From Gallionella sp. (GTDB taxonomy: Bacteria; Pseudomonadota; Gammaproteobacteria; Burkholderiales; Gallionellaceae): 64,000 bases of DNA. Positions 45,325 through 55,690 of the stretch are shown here, piece by piece. Made by a program: the position numbers and the translations under genes. The notes beneath the pieces are model-generated. The model had not been told where the DNA came from. It was given only the letters and a program-made list of their open reading frames with translations, and made no database searches. The stretch lies in assembly GCA_028687335.1 (NCBI GenBank), contig JAQUAI010000003.1, positions 110,506 through 174,505 on the forward strand, written 5' to 3'. Positions within the stretch are counted from its first letter, which is position 1. The number at the start of each line of letters is the position of its first letter.

Positions 45325-46037
45325 GCTGGACTCAGCAACGCCAGCTCAGCTTCGCTCAAATAACACCACTCACCCTCGGCCAGATTGAGCAACGCCAGCG
45401 GCAACTGCCCGATCTGCGTGCGGCACAAAGCAGAGCAATGATTGTCCGCCGCTGCCAGCATGCGTTTCACCTGATGATATTTGCCCTGTTCCAGCACAAT
45501 CTCCAGCTGATGCTCACCGAGCGGTTTGCACACAATGGCCGATAGCGGTGCAGGCTCATCGTGCAATTTCACCCCCTTGAGCAACTGCGCCACCAACGCC
45601 GGTGTCACCGCATCATGCGTGGTCGCAACATACACTTTGGGCACATGGCGTTTGGGTGAAGACTGCGCGTGAATAAATGCACCGTCGTCCGACATCAAAA
45701 GCATTCCGGTCGTATCGTGATCGAGCCGACCAACTGGCTGCACATCGCGTAACGTAAATTGCTCGGGCAGCAAACTCAACACACCGGGATGGTGGCTGGG
45801 TTTGCGCGAACACTCATAGTCGGCGGGCTTGTTGAGCGCGATGTACACATGCGCGCGAAACAACCACTCATCGCCAAACACGGTGTAATGCAGCCCTGTC
45901 GTTTCAAAGCTGGCGCGATAGTCGGTCACAAGCTCACCCGCCACCGTCACATCGCCATCAGCAACCAGCTCCTGACACCACCTGCGCGAACCAAACCCCT
46001 GCGATTGCAGGATGCGATCTAAAGATAATTTACTCAT
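45321..46037 (-). CDS. rsuA: 16S rRNA pseudouridine(516) synthase
   Basis: The 238-residue RsuA-type enzyme has an S4 domain (L-D-R-I-L-Q-S-Q-G-F-G-S-R-R) then the catalytic Asp motif P-V-G-R-L-D-H-D-T-T-G-M-L-L-M-S and the Q-G-K-Y-H-Q-V-K-R-M family ending. The H-Q-V-K-R-M ending and short length favour RsuA over RluB/E/F. Confidence 0.88.
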   Translation of the reverse strand: MSKLSLDRILQSQGFGSRRWCQELVADGDVTVAGELVTDYRASFETTGLHYTVFGDEWLFRAHVYIALNKPADYECSRKPSHHPGVLSLLPEQFTLRDVQPVGRLDHDTTGMLLMSDDGAFIHAQSSPKRHVPKVYVATTHDAVTPALVAQLLKGVKLHDEPAPLSAIVCKPLGEHQLEIVLEQGKYHQVKRMLAAADNHCSALCRTQIGQLPLALLNLAEGEWCYLSEAELALLSPA

Positions 46038-46172
46038 GGCGCAACTTTAGCAGATGGCTCGATATTCACGCTCCAAAAAATAGACAGCCCAAATCCAGCA
46101 CCTTCAAAATCAACTCAAAATTCTGCCGCGCTCCGAGCGATAATCCCCCCTCAAAATTAACTGGAGTTTTGC

Positions 46173-47957
46173 ATGTGCGGTATTTGTGGTGAATTGCGTT
46201 TCGATCAATCCGCGCCGGACGAGGCTGCATTGCGGCGGATGACGGCGAAGCTGGCGCGGCGCGGGCCGGATCACGAGGGGTATTTCAACGGTGATGTGCT
46301 GGGTTTTGGGCACCGCCGTTTGGCAATTATCGATTTGTCGGCGCATGCCGATCAGCCGATGGTGGATGACGAGTTGCAACTGGTGCTGGTGTTCAACGGC
46401 ACGATCTACAACTACAAAGAACTGCGCGCCGAGCTGTTGGAGATGGGCTATACCTTTGCTTCCGAGGGCGATAGCGAGGTTATTTTGAAAGCTTTCCACG
46501 CTTGGGGCGAGCATTGCGTGCAGCGTTTTTACGGCATGTTTGCTTTCGCGATTTGGAATATCCGCAGCAAGAGCCTGTTTCTTGCACGTGACCGCTTCGG
46601 TATCAAGCCACTGTATTACTCGCTAGATGGCACGCGGCTACGCTTTGCTTCGACCATGCAGGCACTGCTGGCAGGCGGCGGTGTTGATACGCAACTCGAT
46701 CCCGTTGCGCTACATCATCATTTCACGCTGCACAGTGTGGTACCCGCACCACGCACAGTATTACGCGGCATCAAGAAACTTCCGCCCGCACACACGATGA
46801 CTTTCACCGCGACTGGCGAGGTGATGTTGCGCCGCTATTGGGCGCTGGATGCGATGCGCCCCGATGCTGAAATTTCCGAGCAAGATTGGCTGGCCGCAAC
46901 GCGCACGGTGATGACGCGAGCGGTGGAGCGTCACCGCTTGGCTGCCGATGTGCCGGTTGGCGTGTTGCTTTCGGGCGGACTGGATTCGAGTTTGCTGGTC
47001 GGTCTGCTGGCGGATCACGTGGATGATTTGCTAACTTTTTCCATCGGCTTCGAGGATGTTGGTGAAGAAAAGGCAAACGAGTTCGAGTATTCCGATCTCG
47101 TGGCAGAACATTTCAACACGCGTCATCACCGTTTCGCCATCCCCAATAGCGAAGTGCTGGCACGCTTGCCGGAGGCCATTGCGCAAATGAGCGAGCCGAT
47201 GCCAAGCTACGATGTAGTCGCGTTTTATCTGTTGAGTGAAAAAGTGTCACCGCATGTCAAGGTGGTGCTGGCGGGACAAGGAGCAGACGAAGTGTTCGGC
47301 GGCTATTTCTGGTACCCGCGTATGGAAGCTGAGTGCGGCACGCCGCTGGAACGTTTTGCGCAGCATTATTTTGACCGCGACCACGCCGAATATCTGGAGA
47401 TGATGGCACCGGCGTATCACGTGGACGATGTGACATCTGCTTGGGTATCGGAAGAGCTGGCGCGCCCGCATGCGGACGAGTTTCTCGATCAGGTGTTCCG
47501 CATGGATGTCACTGCGCTGATGGTGGACGACCCAGTCAAGCGCGTGGATAACATGCCAATGTCGTGGGGACTGGAAGCGCGCGTTCCCTTTCTCGATCAC
47601 GAGTTGGTCGAGCTGGCGGCTCTCATGCCGCCGTCACTGAAGCTGGAAGAAGACGGTAAGTTTCCGCTGAAGGCCATTGCGCGCGGCATCATTCCCGATG
47701 CGGTCATTGATCGCCCCAAGGGTTACTTTCCCGTGCCTGCGCTGAAATATTTGCGCGGTGATTTTTTGGAAAAGATGCGCTCCATTTTGCAGTCCGAAGC
47801 GTGTCTGAAACGTGGACTGTATCAACGTGCTTATGTGGATAAATTACTGGCCGATCCAGAGGCGCATCTGACGCGCATTCAGGGCAGCAAGTTATGGCAT
47901 CTCGCGCTACTGGAATGGTGGCTACAGGTGAATGTGGATTCGGTACAAAACAGTTGA
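46173..47957 (+). CDS. Asparagine synthase-like amidotransferase, NAGGN type
   Basis: The 594-residue protein has an N-terminal class II glutamine amidotransferase domain with nucleophile Cys2 (M-C-G-I-C-G) and a C-terminal ATP-pyrophosphatase domain with S-G-G-L-D-S-S. Segments such as A-R-R-G-P-D-H-E-G, H-S-V-V-P-A-P-R-T and N-M-P-M-S-W-G-L-E-A-R-V-P-F match the amidotransferase that makes the osmolyte N-acetylglutaminylglutamine amide. The usual partner, an ATP-grasp/acetyltransferase fusion, is not in this window. A general asparagine synthetase B remains possible. Confidence 0.8.
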   Translation: MCGICGELRFDQSAPDEAALRRMTAKLARRGPDHEGYFNGDVLGFGHRRLAIIDLSAHADQPMVDDELQLVLVFNGTIYNYKELRAELLEMGYTFASEGDSEVILKAFHAWGEHCVQRFYGMFAFAIWNIRSKSLFLARDRFGIKPLYYSLDGTRLRFASTMQALLAGGGVDTQLDPVALHHHFTLHSVVPAPRTVLRGIKKLPPAHTMTFTATGEVMLRRYWALDAMRPDAEISEQDWLAATRTVMTRAVERHRLAADVPVGVLLSGGLDSSLLVGLLADHVDDLLTFSIGFEDVGEEKANEFEYSDLVAEHFNTRHHRFAIPNSEVLARLPEAIAQMSEPMPSYDVVAFYLLSEKVSPHVKVVLAGQGADEVFGGYFWYPRMEAECGTPLERFAQHYFDRDHAEYLEMMAPAYHVDDVTSAWVSEELARPHADEFLDQVFRMDVTALMVDDPVKRVDNMPMSWGLEARVPFLDHELVELAALMPPSLKLEEDGKFPLKAIARGIIPDAVIDRPKGYFPVPALKYLRGDFLEKMRSILQSEACLKRGLYQRAYVDKLLADPEAHLTRIQGSKLWHLALLEWWLQVNVDSVQNS

Positions 47958-47969
47958 GACGAAGCCGCG

Positions 47970-48887
47970 TTACGCCTCGTCATTTAGATCCGGCTCTGCA
48001 CTTAAGGCATCCGATTTAACCGGCTCGATCACTTTTGCCATCATCGCCGCGCGGGTCTCCGGCGTTTCCAGACTAATGCGTCCGAGCACGCCATCGCGGT
48101 AGTCTTGCAGCAAGGTCAACGCGGCTTTTTCGAGATCGTAATCACCGCCCTTGAGACGATAACTGCGCCGTTTGGCGAGTGCTTCGATCAGGTGATGACC
48201 GTCCATATCTGCAACGCTTATGCCGTAGCGTTTACTCACCAACTCGGGATAACGTTCCAGCAGAATGTCGCCAAGAAAAGCCGCTACTTCTTCGTCGATC
48301 ACCGCATTGCGTCCGATGGAATGGCTGGCGGCAAGCATGTAACCGTCGCTATCGTGGGCAATCTTCGGCCACATCAAACCGGGGGTATCGATCAACGTCA
48401 TGTGGTCGTTCAACGCCAATATCTGTTGGCTTTTTGTCACCGCTGGCTCATCACCTACTTTAGCAACGCGACGTTTCAGTAGCGCGTTCATCAGGGTAGA
48501 TTTGCCCACGTTGGGGATGCCCATAATCATCATTCGCAACGGTTTCAGCGGCGTACCGCGATGCGGCGCAAGCGCGAGACAAAGCGACGGAATCTTGGCG
48601 GTCTCACCCGGTTTTTTGCACGAAAGCGCAACCGCTTTCACACCTTTTTGGCTGTTGAAATAAGCCAGCCAGGCTTTGGTTACAGCGGGATCAGCGAGGT
48701 CGGTTTTGTTCAGTAGCTTGAGGCAGGGACGCTGGCGATGTTCGCGCAACTCGCGGATCATCGGATTACTGCCCGCTTCCGGCACACGCGCATCAAGCAC
48801 CTCAATCACCATATCGGCGCGCTCCATCGTCTCAGCCGCTTTTTTGCGTGCCGAGGTCATGTGTCCGGGAAACCATTGGATAGCCAT
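47970..48887 (-). CDS. ylqF: Ribosome biogenesis GTPase YlqF/RbgA
   Basis: A circularly permuted GTPase of 305 residues: G4 (N-K-T-D-L, near residue 60) comes before G1 (G-I-P-N-V-G-K-S-T-L) and G3 (D-T-P-G-L). It starts M-A-I-Q-W-F-P-G-H-M, as RbgA does. The relatives assist late assembly of the large ribosomal subunit. It is convergent with the amidotransferase gene, 12 bp apart. Confidence 0.93.
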   Translation of the reverse strand: MAIQWFPGHMTSARKKAAETMERADMVIEVLDARVPEAGSNPMIRELREHRQRPCLKLLNKTDLADPAVTKAWLAYFNSQKGVKAVALSCKKPGETAKIPSLCLALAPHRGTPLKPLRMMIMGIPNVGKSTLMNALLKRRVAKVGDEPAVTKSQQILALNDHMTLIDTPGLMWPKIAHDSDGYMLAASHSIGRNAVIDEEVAAFLGDILLERYPELVSKRYGISVADMDGHHLIEALAKRRSYRLKGGDYDLEKAALTLLQDYRDGVLGRISLETPETRAAMMAKVIEPVKSDALSAEPDLNDEA

Positions 48888-48950
48888 GTTGAGAGCCTGA
48901 ATTCAGAGAGCGCGCATTCTACCTGCTATTGGCGCGGAGGCTTGCCGCGC

Positions 48951-49808
48951 TTACAGCGAGCTCGCCTTAAAAGTGTTGCACTGATTCATGTCACCGCTTT
49001 GCGCTCCGGTGGAAAACCAGCGCATACGCTGCTCCGAACTGCCGTGAGTAAATGATTCAGGAACAACGTGTCCGCGAGCTTGTTGTTGCAAACGGTCATC
49101 GCCGACACCCGCCGCCGCACTCAAAGCGCTTTCGATGTCGCCATGCTCAAGAAAGTTGCGCGACTGATTGGTGCGATTCGCCCATACCCCAGCCAAGCAA
49201 TCTGCCTGTAATTCCATACGCACTGATAATGCATTCGCCTCGGCCTGACTAGCTCGCTGCTGTGCAGTGTGAACTTTTTGAGCGATGCCCAGCATGTTCT
49301 GCACGTGATGACCTACCTCATGCGCGATGACATACGCCTGCGCAAAGTCGCCCTTCGCGCCTAAGCGGTTGTGCAGCTCATCAAAAAAGGAAAGATCAAG
49401 ATAGAGTTTTTGGTCAGCAGGACAATAAAAGGGCCCCATCGCCGATTCCGCCGATCCGCAACCCGACTGCACGGCACCGGAGAACAGCACCATTTTTGGC
49501 ATATCGTATTCGCGGTTGTTTTCAGCAAAGATTTGCGTCCACGTATCTTCCGTTTGACCCAACACGACAGATGAGAATTTCGCCAGATGATTTTCTTCCG
49601 CGCTGCGTGTTGAGGGATCGACTTGCTCAGTCGGCGCACCTTGCGGCATACCGCCCAGCTGATTTAGCACCACTGCGGGATCAATGCCGAAATACATTGC
49701 TACCAACGCCACCGCAATCGTGCCAAACAAACCCATGCCGCGCCGCCCACCCGATGCACCGCGCCTGTCCTCGACATTACTGCTTTCCCTATCATTTTCC
49801 CAGCGCAT
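48951..49808 (-). CDS. Neutral zinc metallopeptidase, YpfJ family
   Basis: The 285-residue protein has a charged N-terminus starting M-R-W-E-N-D-R, one membrane helix (about residues 25-45) and a zinc peptidase domain with H-E-V-G-H-H (His-Glu-x-x-His). The conserved Q-S-G-C-G-S-A-E-S-A and A-D-C-L-A-G-V-W-A segments belong to the YpfJ/KPN_02809 family, whose substrate is unknown. Confidence 0.9.
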   Translation of the reverse strand: MRWENDRESSNVEDRRGASGGRRGMGLFGTIAVALVAMYFGIDPAVVLNQLGGMPQGAPTEQVDPSTRSAEENHLAKFSSVVLGQTEDTWTQIFAENNREYDMPKMVLFSGAVQSGCGSAESAMGPFYCPADQKLYLDLSFFDELHNRLGAKGDFAQAYVIAHEVGHHVQNMLGIAQKVHTAQQRASQAEANALSVRMELQADCLAGVWANRTNQSRNFLEHGDIESALSAAAGVGDDRLQQQARGHVVPESFTHGSSEQRMRWFSTGAQSGDMNQCNTFKASSL

Positions 49809-49829
49809 CGAAACTCCTCCTGAAAGTAC

Positions 49830-51209
49830 TTAACTGCGCCGCCAGTTTGTCCCTTGCGGCGTATCTTCCAGAACAATACCTGCTTCGAGCAAGGCTTTGC
49901 GTATGCGGTCTGCTTCGGCAAAATCTTTAACCTTTTTGGCCGCGATGCGCGCTTCGATCTGCGCATTAATGGCCATATCATCCAACCCGCCTTCACTGGC
50001 TTCGCCTTGCAAAAAATCTTGTGCGTTGCGTTGCAACAAACCAAGTACACCAGCCAAGGATTTAAGCTGACTAACAGCATCTTCCGACTGACTGCGATTC
50101 ACTTCATTGGCAAGGTCGAATAGCACGGCAACAGCTTCCGGCGTATTGAAATCGTCATCCATTGCGGCTTTGAAACGCTGTGCATAAGGCTCATTCCAAT
50201 CCACGGCTTTAACCTCAGCAGGCGTGCCTTTCAAAGCCGTGTAGAGACGGGTCAGCGCCCCCTTTGCATCATCCAGATGTTGGTCGGAGTAATTCAGAGG
50301 GCTGCGGTAATGCGCACGCAGAATGAAGAATCGCACGACTTCAGCATCGTATTTCTTCAGCACTTCGCGGATGGTGAAAAAGTTGCCAAGGCTCTTGGAC
50401 ATCTTCTCGTTGTCCACGCGCACGAAGCCGTTGTGCATCCAGTAGTTCACATACTGGCATTGGTGCGCACCTTCACTTTGTGCGATCTCGTTCTCATGGT
50501 GTGGGAACTGCAAGTCGGCACCACCACCGTGAATGTCGAATTGATTGCCGAGCAACTCAGACCCCATCGCGGAACATTCGATATGCCAACCGGGACGACC
50601 TTTGCCCCACTTGGAATCCCACTTCACTTCGTCAGCTTCGCTTTCTTTCGCAGATTTCCACAACACAAAATCGAGCGGGTCATTCTTGTCTGTCGCCACG
50701 TCCACACGCTCACCTGCGCGTAGGTCCTCCAGCGACTTACCTGAAAGTTTTCCGTAGCCTTTAAATTTGCGCACGGCGTAGTTCACATCACCATCGGCGG
50801 CTTGATACGCCAAGCCATTTTTTTCCAAAGTCTCGATCATCTCCAGCATCTGCGGCACATATTGGGTCGCACGCGGCTCATGGTCAGGGCGCTGCACGCC
50901 CATCGCGTCCGCATCTTCATGCATCGCGTCGATAAAACGTTGCGTGAGTTGATGGATGGATTCTTTGTTCTCCGCAGCGCGCTTGATGATCTTGTCGTCG
51001 ATGTCAGTGATGTTGCGCACGTAGGTCACCTCAAAACCACTAGCCTTGAGCCAACGTTGCACCATGTCGAACACCACCATCACACGGGCATGGCCGAGGT
51101 GACAATAGTCGTACACCGTCATGCCGCATACATACATGCGAACGGTGTTAGGGATGATGGGTTTGAAGTCTTGCTTATCGCGGGAGAGGGTGTTGTAGAT
51201 TTTTAACAT
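49830..51209 (-). CDS. cysS: Cysteinyl-tRNA synthetase
   Basis: The 459-residue class I synthetase has the HIGH-type motif H-L-G-H-A-R, zinc-binding Cys28 (V-C-G-M-T-V-Y-D), E-C-S-A-M and H-H-E-N-E, and the K-M-S-K-S-L-G motif. It is full length and has no obvious operon partner other than the downstream YpfJ-type gene 21 bp away. Confidence 0.97.
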   Translation of the reverse strand: MLKIYNTLSRDKQDFKPIIPNTVRMYVCGMTVYDYCHLGHARVMVVFDMVQRWLKASGFEVTYVRNITDIDDKIIKRAAENKESIHQLTQRFIDAMHEDADAMGVQRPDHEPRATQYVPQMLEMIETLEKNGLAYQAADGDVNYAVRKFKGYGKLSGKSLEDLRAGERVDVATDKNDPLDFVLWKSAKESEADEVKWDSKWGKGRPGWHIECSAMGSELLGNQFDIHGGGADLQFPHHENEIAQSEGAHQCQYVNYWMHNGFVRVDNEKMSKSLGNFFTIREVLKKYDAEVVRFFILRAHYRSPLNYSDQHLDDAKGALTRLYTALKGTPAEVKAVDWNEPYAQRFKAAMDDDFNTPEAVAVLFDLANEVNRSQSEDAVSQLKSLAGVLGLLQRNAQDFLQGEASEGGLDDMAINAQIEARIAAKKVKDFAEADRIRKALLEAGIVLEDTPQGTNWRRS

Positions 51210-51229
51210 GCTGCAATTTCACCTTTACC

Positions 51230-51377
51230 GTCATTCCCGCGACAGCGGGAATCCAGATGATTAAAGAAAACCCGTGCATCGCACGGACAAAACCAACGGC
51301 CTTATTTATTACTCCCGCCGGACTCCTGCCTGCCCACTGGGCGGTTTATCCTGAGCCTGTCGAAGGGCGGGAATGAC
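51230..51377. repeat. Intergenic repeat with 11-bp terminal inverted repeats
   Basis: GTCATTCCCGC (51230-51240) and GCGGGAATGAC (51367-51377) are perfect inverted copies. The interior holds GACAGCGGGAATCCAG and a TCCTGAGCCTGTCGAAGGGC stretch, both recognisable from repeats common in bacterial intergenic DNA. Confidence 0.7.
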
Positions 51378-51379
51378 AA

Positions 51380-51742
51380 TCAAACAGACATCGGTTTGTT
51401 GTCGTTGAGATTTAGCCAGCCTTTGATAACGCGATACAGCATCCAGCAGAAGTTGGCGAACCAAATAGCAAGTGCCAAGGGTATGCCGATCAGTGTCACA
51501 AAAAACACGCCGCCCAACCCCGCCCATAACAAGCCATACCAAAAGGTGCGTATCTGCCAACGGAAATGACTTTCCAACCATGTGCCCGCGACTTCATCTT
51601 TCTTCACATAATTGACGATCACCGCCACGATGGCAGTTATAAAATAAAAAAAGTGCAGGGCATACAGGACGTAAATGATTTGCGTCAGCGATTTCAGCGA
51701 TTTATTTTTCTCTTCGTTCAGCTCTACGATTACGTCATTCAT
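51380..51742 (-). CDS. Small membrane protein, DUF4870-like
   Basis: The 120-residue protein has three hydrophobic segments (about 22-44, 68-92 and 92-105) with the family phrase W-L-E-S-H-F-R-W-Q-I-R-T-F-W between the first and second. This phrase occurs in a broad uncharacterised group of DUF4870-like proteins. It ends near the repeat and starts 1 bp after glnS, so it is likely co-transcribed with it. Confidence 0.75.
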   Translation of the reverse strand: MNDVIVELNEEKNKSLKSLTQIIYVLYALHFFYFITAIVAVIVNYVKKDEVAGTWLESHFRWQIRTFWYGLLWAGLGGVFFVTLIGIPLALAIWFANFCWMLYRVIKGWLNLNDNKPMSV

Positions 51743-51743
51743 A

Positions 51744-53405
51744 TTATTCCTTCGCCCAAGAATCCTTCAACGTCACAGTGCGGTTAAACACCAACTTGCC
51801 CACCTGATGGTCGCATTTGTCAGTGACAAAATAACCCAATCGCTCGAACTGATAACGCGTCTCGGGAGCGGTATCTTTCACGCTCGCCTCGACCCAGCCC
51901 TGCACGACAGTGAGTGATGACGGATTCAAGTGTTGGCAGAAATCCACGTCCTTATCGCCATCCGGCTCGGACACGTTAAAGAGGCGGTCGTACAGACGAA
52001 TCTCAGCCGCTAACGCGTGTTCGCGTGACAGGAAGTGAATAACGCCTTTCACTTTGCGGCCCTCAGGGTTCTTACCCAGCGTGGCATGGTCGATACTGCA
52101 TTTAAGCTCGATGACTTTGCCCGTTGCATCTTTCACCACCTCGTCGCAACGCATCACGTAGCTGTGGCGCAAGCGTATCTCGCCGCCTAGCGTCAGACGC
52201 TTCCAACCAGCAGGCGGTACTTCGGCGAAGTCATCAGCTTCAATCAGCAAATCTTTGGAGAAAGGCACGACACGCTTGCCCAGCTCTGGCACGTTCGGGT
52301 GGAAATCCGCTTCGCGCGTCTGCGCGCCGTCGGCATTGGTGATGGTGACTTTAAGCGGATTGATGATAGCCATCACACGTGGGGAGCGCAGCTCCAAGTC
52401 TTCGCGTATCGCACCTTCCAGCACCGCGAGATCGACGTTATTCGCACTCTTGGAGACACCGATGCGCTTGGCAAATTCGCGGATACCTTCGGGCGTGTAA
52501 CCACGCCTTCTCATGCCGGAAATCGTGGGCATGCGCGGATCGTCCCAACCACTTACCTTTTTCTCGTTCACCAATTGCAGCAACTTGCGCTTGCTGGTGA
52601 TGGTGTATTGCAACTCCAGCCGCGAAAATTCGTATTGGCGCGGATGGCAGGGGATAGTGATGTTATCCAGCACCCAGTCGTATAGCGGGCGATGATCCTC
52701 GAATTCCAGCGTGCAGATGGAATGGGTGATGCCTTCCAATGCGTCGGAGATGCAGTGAGTGTAGTCGTACATCGGGTAGATGCACCATTTGTCGCCGGTA
52801 CGGATATGGTGCGCGCGGCGGATGCGGTAGATAGCGGGGTCGCGCATATTCATATTAGGCGAAGCCATGTCGATCTTGGCGCGCAGCACCATCGCGCCGT
52901 CGGCGAATTCGCCGTTTTTCATGCGCGTGAATAGATCGAGATTCTCGGCCACCGAGCGGTCGCGGTTGGGGCTATTTTTGCCTGCTTCCTTGAGCGTGCC
53001 GCGATATTCGCGCATCTGCTCAGGCGTGAGGTCGTCCACATAGGCTAGGCCCTTGTTGATGAGCTCAACGGCAAAATCGTACAAGGCATCGAAGTAATCC
53101 GATGCCCAACGTACTTCGCCGTTCCACTCAAAACCCAGCCAGCGCACATCACTCTGAATGGATTGCGCGTATTCTTCGCTCTCCTTCTCAGGGTTAGTGT
53201 CATCGAAACGCAGGTTGCACAACCCCTTGTAGTCTTTCGCCAAGCCAAAGTTGAGGCAGATAGATTTGGCGTGGCCGACGTGCAAATAGCCGTTCGGCTC
53301 GGGCGGAAAACGGGTCGCAATGCTTTGATGCTTACCTGATGCCAGGTCGGCATCAATAATCGTGCGGATAAAGTTGGAAACGGCGGCTTGTTCGACACTG
53401 CTCAT
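51744..53405 (-). CDS. glnS: Glutaminyl-tRNA synthetase
   Basis: The 553-residue class I synthetase has [14 protein letters not shown] (HIGH motif), the tRNA-binding [10 protein letters not shown] segment and I-T-S-K-R-K-L (MSKRK-type motif), followed by the two C-terminal anticodon-binding beta-barrels. Direct charging of tRNA-Gln is normal in beta- and gammaproteobacteria. It is divergent from the TPR gene at 53584. Confidence 0.97.
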   Translation of the reverse strand: MSSVEQAAVSNFIRTIIDADLASGKHQSIATRFPPEPNGYLHVGHAKSICLNFGLAKDYKGLCNLRFDDTNPEKESEEYAQSIQSDVRWLGFEWNGEVRWASDYFDALYDFAVELINKGLAYVDDLTPEQMREYRGTLKEAGKNSPNRDRSVAENLDLFTRMKNGEFADGAMVLRAKIDMASPNMNMRDPAIYRIRRAHHIRTGDKWCIYPMYDYTHCISDALEGITHSICTLEFEDHRPLYDWVLDNITIPCHPRQYEFSRLELQYTITSKRKLLQLVNEKKVSGWDDPRMPTISGMRRRGYTPEGIREFAKRIGVSKSANNVDLAVLEGAIREDLELRSPRVMAIINPLKVTITNADGAQTREADFHPNVPELGKRVVPFSKDLLIEADDFAEVPPAGWKRLTLGGEIRLRHSYVMRCDEVVKDATGKVIELKCSIDHATLGKNPEGRKVKGVIHFLSREHALAAEIRLYDRLFNVSEPDGDKDVDFCQHLNPSSLTVVQGWVEASVKDTAPETRYQFERLGYFVTDKCDHQVGKLVFNRTVTLKDSWAKE

Positions 53406-53583
53406 ACGGGCTTCTCTATTCAGGATTAACGGTCAAAATACGCGCCGGATTCTACCCGAAAACCGCCTGTAGCCGTCTTCGTAAATAAGTCCGCATTCCA
53501 TGAAAACACAGGTTTAATTTGGTAGAATCCGCCCCTCACGAAATAAACCCGCGCTCATTACGCGCCATTCAGGAAATACAATT

Positions 53584-54516
53584 ATGCAAAATCGACTACG
53601 CAACCAAGCCGCGATGCTCTTTGGCGCACTGCTATTGAGCGTCAGCACTTTTGCCTTCGCGGACGATATTCAGGATGCCAGCAAGCTGTTCAAACAGGGC
53701 CAGCACGGGCCCGCATTGGACAAAGTCAACGCTTACCTCGCCAACAAACCCAAAGATGCGCAAGCCCGTTTTCTCAAAGGCTTGATCTTTACCGAGCAAG
53801 GCAAAACCAGCGATGCCATCAAAACTTTCTCCTCGCTAACCGAGGACTACCCGGAATTGCCGGAGCCGTACAACAATCTTGCCGTGCTATATGCTGGACA
53901 AGGTCAATTCGACAAAGCTAAAACCGCACTTGAAATGGCCATTCGCACCCATCCCAGCTACGCCACCGCACACGAAAACCTGGGCGACATCTACGCCAAG
54001 ATGGCCAGCCAAGCGTACGACCGCGCACTGCAACTGGATCGCGGCAACACCGCAACACAAACCAAGCTGGCCATGATTCAAGACTTGTTCGGTCGCGGCA
54101 AACGTCCTACTCCCGTCGCGACAAGCAAGTCGGAAGCTACAACCAAACCTGTAGTTGCAAGCAGCAGCAATGATGCGAATGACGGCGAAGTACTCAAAGC
54201 AGTGAAATCATGGGCTGCCGCATGGTCATCCAAAAATGTGAAGAAATATCTGTCCTTCTATGCCGACGAATTCGCCACACCCAATGGCGAAAGCCGTGGC
54301 AATTGGGAAGCTTTGCGCGAAGATCGCATCAGCAAACCCAAATCTATCGAAGTCGGCATCGAAAATCCTTCGGTCAGCTTTAGCGACAGCAATCACGCCA
54401 CCGTGACATTCCGCCAGACTTATCGTGCTAGCCACCTGAAAACCGCCGGTAACAAAACGCTGGAGATGGTGAAGTCGGGCAACCAATGGTTGATCGCAGC
54501 GGAACGCGCTCGTTAA
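53584..54516 (+). CDS. Secreted TPR protein with Cds6-like C-terminal domain
   Basis: The 310-residue protein has a signal peptide (residues 1-25, ending T-F-A-F-A), three to four TPR units (about 30-170), a Thr/Ser-rich linker, and a C-terminal alpha/beta domain (about 205-310) that starts W-A-A-A-W-S-S-K-N-V and ends Q-W-L-I-A-A-E-R. The same type of domain ends the next protein, an L,D-transpeptidase. It is probably a periplasmic partner of that enzyme. The next gene starts one base after its stop. Confidence 0.8.
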   Translation: MQNRLRNQAAMLFGALLLSVSTFAFADDIQDASKLFKQGQHGPALDKVNAYLANKPKDAQARFLKGLIFTEQGKTSDAIKTFSSLTEDYPELPEPYNNLAVLYAGQGQFDKAKTALEMAIRTHPSYATAHENLGDIYAKMASQAYDRALQLDRGNTATQTKLAMIQDLFGRGKRPTPVATSKSEATTKPVVASSSNDANDGEVLKAVKSWAAAWSSKNVKKYLSFYADEFATPNGESRGNWEALREDRISKPKSIEVGIENPSVSFSDSNHATVTFRQTYRASHLKTAGNKTLEMVKSGNQWLIAAERAR

Positions 54517-54517
54517 T

Positions 54518-55690
54518 ATGACACTGGGTAAAGCCACAGTCGCGCTGTCTGCCTGCCTGTGCATCGGCGCGGCTTATGCCGCACCCGACTCGCGCGATAC
54601 AGAAGTCAAGCTAGCCAAAAGTTTGGAAGCCATCCAGAACAATCGCCTCGATCTGGCGATGAATGAAGTCGATTCATTACTGCGCAGCAATCCCAACTTT
54701 AAACTCGCGCAACTGGTCAAAGGCGACTTGCTCATGGCTCGCGCGGGCAAGCTGAACGATATTGGCGGCGGTGCCAAAGCCTCGCGCGACAAGATCGACG
54801 ATTTGCGTGATGAAGCGCGGGTACGCTTGCAACGCGTGCTGTCGCAACCAGACAGCAAACTCATTCCCCGCATGCTGTGGCAACTGGACGATACCCAGCG
54901 TTACGCACTAGTGGTCGACACGAGTCGCTCCACCTTATTCGTTTACCAAAACGTCAACGGCGAGCCGCGCTACGTCACCGACTTTTACATCACCATCGGC
55001 AAACTGGGCACCGACAAAGTGAGTGAAGGCGATCAGCGCACGCCTATCGGCGTTTATTTTGTCCGCGCCGAACTGCCCAAAAAAGGTTTGGCTGATCTGT
55101 ACGGTAACGGTGCCTACCCGATTAGCTATCCGAACGAGTGGGACAAACGCAACAATCGCACCGGTAGCGGCATTTGGCTGCACGGCACACCTAGCAACAC
55201 CTACAGTCGCCCACCGCGCGCCAGCAACGGCTGCGTCGTGCTAGCCAATAGCGATCTGGACAAACTTGCCCCGTACCTGCAAGTCGGCATCACGCCCGTT
55301 GTCATCACGCGCCAAATCGACTGGCGTGACGAGCAAAGCGAAAAAGACCGCGATGCGCTAATGCAAAGTCTGGATCAATGGCGAAAAGACTGGGCCAGCC
55401 TCAACACGCCCACCTATCTCAAACACTACGCACGCAACTTCGACAACGGCGAGATGGACTACGCCGCATGGGCCAAGCAAAAACAGGCCGTCAACAGCGG
55501 CAAAAGCTGGATCAAAGTCGCGTTGTCCAACATCAGCGTATTCAGCTACCCCGAGCAACCCAATATGGCTGTCGTTGAATTCGAGCAGGATTACGACAGC
55601 AGCAATTTGTCCAACCGCATGAAAAAACGCCAGTACTGGATCAAGCAAGGTAACCGCTGGCAAATACTCTACGAAGGAGCCGCAGGATGA
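54518..55690 (+). CDS. L,D-transpeptidase (YkuD family)
   Basis: The 390-residue periplasmic enzyme has a signal peptide (residues 1-22, A-A-Y-A-A), a YkuD domain with H-G-T-P and the catalytic Cys in S-N-G-C-V-V-L, and a C-terminal Cds6/SnoaL-like domain (about 285-390). YkuD enzymes make 3-3 cross-links in peptidoglycan or attach lipoproteins to it. The order TPR protein, transpeptidase, cyclophilin suggests a cell-wall module. Confidence 0.9.
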   Translation: MTLGKATVALSACLCIGAAYAAPDSRDTEVKLAKSLEAIQNNRLDLAMNEVDSLLRSNPNFKLAQLVKGDLLMARAGKLNDIGGGAKASRDKIDDLRDEARVRLQRVLSQPDSKLIPRMLWQLDDTQRYALVVDTSRSTLFVYQNVNGEPRYVTDFYITIGKLGTDKVSEGDQRTPIGVYFVRAELPKKGLADLYGNGAYPISYPNEWDKRNNRTGSGIWLHGTPSNTYSRPPRASNGCVVLANSDLDKLAPYLQVGITPVVITRQIDWRDEQSEKDRDALMQSLDQWRKDWASLNTPTYLKHYARNFDNGEMDYAAWAKQKQAVNSGKSWIKVALSNISVFSYPEQPNMAVVEFEQDYDSSNLSNRMKKRQYWIKQGNRWQILYEGAAG

